Positions 26,501 through 32,500 of a stretch of 64,000 nucleotides of DNA are shown in pieces. Every line of letters begins with the position of its first letter. Within the stretch, counting starts at the first letter, position 1. This DNA is from Phoronis australis (lineage: Eukaryota; Phoronida; Phoronidae), in NCBI GenBank assembly GCA_002633005.1, contig NMRA01000084.1, positions 760,224 through 824,223 of the forward strand, read 5' to 3'. The notes below the pieces were generated by a model, which made no database searches, had not been told where the DNA came from, and was given only the letters and a program-made list of their open reading frames with translations. Made by a program: the position numbers and the translations under genes.

Positions 26501-29500
26501 ACATGCTGTTGCAACGTTTTTACCGTTGCTGTGGGTGTTATACTGCCGCGCAAAACTCCCACCTTGGAAAGTTACCAAAACGTATTTCCTCATACGGGGC
26601 TTGGAATTTTCCTCTTTTGAGAGTATTTCCTCATTTTTGGTTTCAGTTTCCTCTTATTTGATTTCCAGTTTTCTCTCGATCGTCTCTTGTTATCATTATT
26701 TTGACTTTATTCGTTCAGAAACGGTTTTTTTTTTTTCATTAAAATTTTACAACACAAAAATTATTTCTATCACACAAGCTATTTATTTGTGGTAACCATA
26801 CATCACCTAGAAAATTTTATCTTTTTGTTATCGGTCGTTCCAATCCCTGCTCATGTTTCGTTCAAAACGGTCACGTGTATTTAAACACAACATGGACAAT
26901 ATTCTTCAACCCAAGATAATCTGAACACGGAGACCATTTTGCCGAAATTACCTCTGACACAAGAGGTTAGTAAAGAAGCTGGTCACGTGGCTTGTAGGAA
27001 GTTTACGTCGTGGATGTTGTGGTAGCTATTATGCTGGATGAGGGCAAGTGCTTAAAATGCAAAACATTGTTTGCTCTTTGCAACATATTGCTATAGAAAT
27101 TCTGGAAATCGTATTCGTAAGGGTATTTCTTCTGTGTTCAAATTACAACCACGCTACTCCAGAGAAATAGACGTTAATTAGTGGGTACTTGCTTGGTATT
27201 TGGTACCGCCTGCCGTTGCAGGGGAAGCGAATTTTTCAGAACGTCTTTCTGTTGGTCCTGGTCTGGTTTCGAACTCCACTTAATGCCAGTCTATGCCCTG
27301 TAATTTGTCGAGTAAAGCTGTTTTACTATGGCAGCACGTGGTTTACTTCGCCCGGTCAACTGGCTAAGACATCGGGTTGGCTTGTAAGTCAGACGTCTAC
27401 ATCGAGAACCAATCAATCAAATGAGTTAACTGATTGACCCGGTGTTGCCCGTCGCACTCGTTCGAATTGATTGATCGTCGCTTATCGACATTTTCAAAAG
27501 CGTGGTCTTGTACTGACATCTCGAGTCCGTGAGGGTTACTTCGTAAAATGTTACTTTCCCAATAAATCATTACCTTCGACATATTGAGAAATGTCCAAAA
27601 GCTTTCCCCCATGGTAGGTTCTGAAAGCTTTTGAGAATGTCGATTCTTTTGCATATCCTTTAGTATAATGCGGTTATACATGTATGTAAGTTTTTAAGGA
27701 AATAAAACACATTTTGTAGTTAAGGAACTTTTGGATTTCAATTGCGTAAAGATTACATGCTTGAATAAAGAGTATGTTTATTTTTGCCGGTAAATATGCT
27801 CAAACTCTGTACTCCACCACTTCCTTTCTGACCACCTATCCGTCGTAAATTTTGGAACCCCGGTGGCCACCAGGCTCCCGTCCCCGGCTGACATTCCTAT
27901 TTATTGAGGTCATTGGTCTCCCGCCACCTGCGGCTCTACTTCAGAGCGGCAGTGAAATCTCTTGCATCTACCTAAAAAGCATTGTTATTTAGCAGTCAAA
28001 CAAAGTCACCATTATTATGTGGTGTTTGGGTGGCCGGTTCTCGAATTAATGTGCTTTGTTGTTATTTTTTTTATTTTACTACATTTATTTTCCTACAAAT
28101 TATAATCAGTGAAGCCTCCAGCTACATACAATTTGAATAGTAATCGATTAATAACACAAAATTACATATTACTAACAATGTAGTGGAATTAGAGCATGAT
28201 TTTGTTTTGGAGAGGAATGGAAAGGAGGGGTCGATACTTACACTCTCATTTGCAATCGCGCTATCTGGGATTGCCCGTCGACGTTACTATTTGCGTTTTC
28301 ATCCATTTGTCTACGTAAACGTGTTTGTAGTTTATATTTGCTCATCATGGTCAGAAAACAATCAAACGTTTTCCATGGCCTTGTTATTGACATTGTTTAG
28401 TATCATTTTTAAATATAGTTTAATACCTGTTTGTTATAATCATGGAACACATTATTCCACGATGTAGTTCATCCGTGTGAACGATTGTGGGTGCACAACG
28501 TTGAATTTATTGAAACGCCTCGCGTTCAATCCCATCCGTGTATATCCGTTCGGGTCATTTTGGCATGATATTTCGTGCCAGTGGTGACAAGTAAAAAATT
28601 CAGTTCTATCACTCTGAGTGACGTTGCGCTAATAATAATTACAAGGCGTGTTGTAGCGTAAGTTTCATTTAGTTAAAATAACTGATGTGTTGTCAATGTT
28701 TTTCGCTTGTTGCATTGGAGAGGTCGTGCCGTTTGTGTGATCATGTCCCTCTCGCTGTTTTGTAGGGACGCCGACTAAAAAAATGAATTCTGGCGCTCCC
28801 AGGGTGGTTACCGGCGGGACATGCACACAGTGCGACAAGTATTTCTCCAGTCTCGAGGAGATGACGTGGCATGTGCAGTCGGAGCACGTAGTTGCCGTGG
28901 AGGCAGGGTCAATGTTTATGTGTACCACGTGCCAAAAATCGTTTTCGTCTAAATTCCAGTTGAAGCGACATCAGTTGTGTCACGTGGACAAGTGTTATAG
29001 TCCGTTTCATTGTCGCGTATGTCAAAAGAGGTTTGTGCGAAAGTACGACGCCAAAAGGCACGAAGCTACGTGTAAAAAGGGAAACACCTTGGAGGCACAG
29101 TTCGACCTTCGCATGTGATGATTTTGGCTGCGGTTTTCCCTGAGCGTTAACAATTCGTTCTTTTGTTCTCAGCTTCTGAAATTGTCTTTGGAACGTCGAA
29201 CGTCTTCGGTCGTCACTATCTCTTCATCTGCTTCACCGATTCGTTCCCCATCGCCAATAAATCTCACCATAGAAGACGTAGCTTAATTCAGTTAATAGAA
29301 ATAACAGGATATTGATAGGTCAAGCGGGCCTGTGGGCGCGGCCCTTGCCTGCCGGTCGCTGATTGCGGGCGCATTCTTTTGCTCTTCTTGAATACAGACA
29401 TGCGAGGAGACCTTAGTTGTAAACATTTTTAATGCGTTAGTGGCGCTTTTGATCGACTATCTTTCTCGTTTGTACCACAGTTCTTTGTATTTTTCCTGTA

Positions 29501-32500
29501 TGTTTTGTATCTTTCCATTATTATATCTCCTATTCATGGTCGTAATATAAGAGCTTTTATCGCCTGCCTGCGTCTTGTTTTAAGGTAGTTTCGTGTACCC
29601 ATTTGGACTCTGTTTTTTCATCACGCGTGAGTCAGACGTATACTTGTTTTTTTCTTATCGCCTTATGTGAATCTAGCCTGGCACTTTTGTTCACTCATCT
29701 TGTAATCTATATCACATTTTTATATTTTCCTGTCCATTTTTGTATTTTTCTGTTGTCGCTTTCGACTGCGTCTTGTTTTAAGAAGATTCGTAACTCGTGG
29801 ACCCGCCTGGCTTTCGTGTTTTTCAGTCACACGCGCGAGTCCTTCGATCATAAATGTAACTTTGTGGCGTTGTGAGAGCAGAAAAACGTTTTTCGCTTGA
29901 CCCTATGTGTATTTCTGGTGTGCAATGAGACCGGCGGAGTTGGCTGAGCCAAAACGCAATTTCTTTCATGTACGGAAATTTTGAAACATTGTATGAATCC
30001 ATGCGCGCACCCAAGGGGGGAGCTCGGGGGCTCGAACGAATCCATGTGCGCACCCAAGGGGGGAGCTCGGGGGGCTCGAACGACCCCCCCCCCCGCCCAT
30101 TTGGCGAAGTGGACAAAAAGATCCGCCTAAGAGAAACAAAAAGTCCGAGAAAACGAGACAAAAAGTCCTCTGAAAAGGCGCAAACGCACAATTTACAGCT
30201 CTGTACGTGGTATCCCGTTTTTTTAGTCGTTCGGCTTTTTTGTCGACAAAAGGTCCATGTCGTCGGAAATTCGAGTCCCACCATATTAAAGGCTGCGTGT
30301 GCGCATGGAATCGTTTAAATATCACATCACACAGCAGTGCATATTTGATGGTGTGATCGTCACTCAGAATTTGTATAAAATCGCTGGGAAATATTCTTCT
30401 ACATTAACTCTAAACAAGACTGCAGAACACTCAGTATCCACCAGGGACTACAGGCACTGTCGCCGTCTTACGACAAGAGCTACTGCATCACGGACTGGAG
30501 TATTTCTGTTCACGTCCGGATGTAGTATTTTTCCAAGAGAATGAACTCTATACGGAATAACCCTGTCCTGAGAACAAGTCAGCCTCGTACCAAGCCTTAA
30601 GATGGTGTTGATCCGTTTAGCCATTTGGCTGGTACCATTATCTTGAGGCTTGGGGACGAGGCAGGTTCACCAGTTTCCTTAGAAATCACGGTGTCGAGTT
30701 CGATTCCGCTGCATTCTGGCGAACTTCACGTTACTTTATTTGTTAGGCACCTTCACGCTATGACGAAGTGGTTCAGCACAATATACTGGCGTTCTTTTTT
30801 ACTTTGTTCGCTGGAGTTCGCTTAACCCCTCTGAATTTGTTGTCATTAGTTGTCAGCTCAGATTTCCTGGGAATTTCGAGCGCGTGTATCAGTGGCGGAT
30901 TTAGAGGGGGCCATGCCCCCCCTAAAATTCTCCGAGATTCCATTTGGCAATTCGGGGGTGTGAATGTCTGACGGGCAATATCTTGGCTAATACTCTGCCC
31001 TGCCCCCCCCCCGCCCAACTTAAAATCCTGGATCCGCCCCTGTGTCGGGTTTTAAAATTTTTACTTTCGTTGTCGTGTGGCAGCGCTTAACATATATTTT
31101 CAAGTTGCGGGCGATGGTGAGGCGAAAATGGTAATCACTTGGTCAAGGGCTTTACAGCTAGCAGGTGGCGCTGCTCGTACCGATGGGACTGGGACAATGA
31201 CTTTGTTTGTGATTGCGTGGCTTTCAGAGAGTATCTAATCGTTTTTGTGAATAAGCTGACAATAATTCGTTATAGACGTCAATCTTAATTGTCTACATTG
31301 GTTGGAAGTCGCACATTTTCTTCGGCGGCTTGGTCGTTGGTGCGGAAATTCATTCTTTTTGTCACACATGTTGTGGAAGTTAGAAGTAGAACTTGTAGCC
31401 AATTGTTTAAAGTGTACATGTATATCGTTACAATCAATCGTGTTAGTAGGCTAAATGCCACGTCACCGGGATTGGGCGCCTGTACAGAAACGTCTCAGTG
31501 ACAAATTACCGGTGAGCGAAAATGCAGTGTATTAAAAATGAACACCAACGGAGGATTATTTCTACTATTGACAAGCTGTAACATTGATAGCAATTTAATA
31601 TCAGCGAGAAAGACTGAAGTCTGAAGACTTTATCTTTGTTTGGTTTTCATAGTTGTATGCTCCGTACAAAAAGTGGTCCGGCAAATCACAGCCTCGGCAT
31701 CATAGCTCTGTAACTCAGTATTCAGCCCAGCAATATGAGAATATTCAGCGAGCTGTAAAGCACCACGTGACTTTTTATTCTGTGCAGTGCCACCTATTAG
31801 CGGCAATGTCCTTGGTCAGAGTACGTATGGATTTGTCTTCGTCTTGCTCCTTGGTCTAGTGGGCCCTTGTCTGATCTGACAGTGCTAACGTTGTCAAGAA
31901 GAAAACGGACGTTGTTCACTTTCTTTTGGTGAGGTCCGTTTATTCTAGCTGGTTTGTTTTGTTCAGAATTTCTGTCAAGTAGCCTAAACGCTCTATTGTT
32001 ATGAAATTGAAACAGGTTTTGAATCTTTATTTCAACTCTCAAATGAAAACTTCACGAATTGGCCGAGTCAGATGTTTTGACTAGGGTTTTTTTGTATTGG
32101 AAAGAAACTTACCAAGACGCAAAGTACCCATCGGTCGGGGCTGGATTTTTTCAGATGGCATGGTTCACTGGTACGGCCGCCACCCCATTCTTCGCTAGTG
32201 ACATCTGCGGAAATATACTGACAACGTTTTTGATTTTTTCTGTACCGATAACTTTTGAGATTTTTTAATTAAAAGCAGTTTGGCAAGAGAACACCATAAC
32301 ACCATGAGATGGGTTATTCAAAAATTGGAATGCGAATGCCTATTTGATGGCTATAGAACGATTCACCTACTCTGTGTTATTCTTTTTTGTTAATTGCTTA
32401 TTCGTTATTCAAATTTTAACAGTTTCACTTTTTCCTGGCATTAGCTATTACTTAGCTTCCTGTGACATTTGGAAAACGATTTGCAGTTCAAATAATTCAT

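Noticed and set aside
28183-28467. 94-codon hydrophobic frame
   Set aside because: Low-complexity AT-rich translation, no signal for a membrane gene, no splice context.
29823-30325. Several overlapping frames on both strands
   Set aside because: Produced by the GC-rich 43/44-bp duplication and poly-C tract, with repeated Pro/Gly strings.
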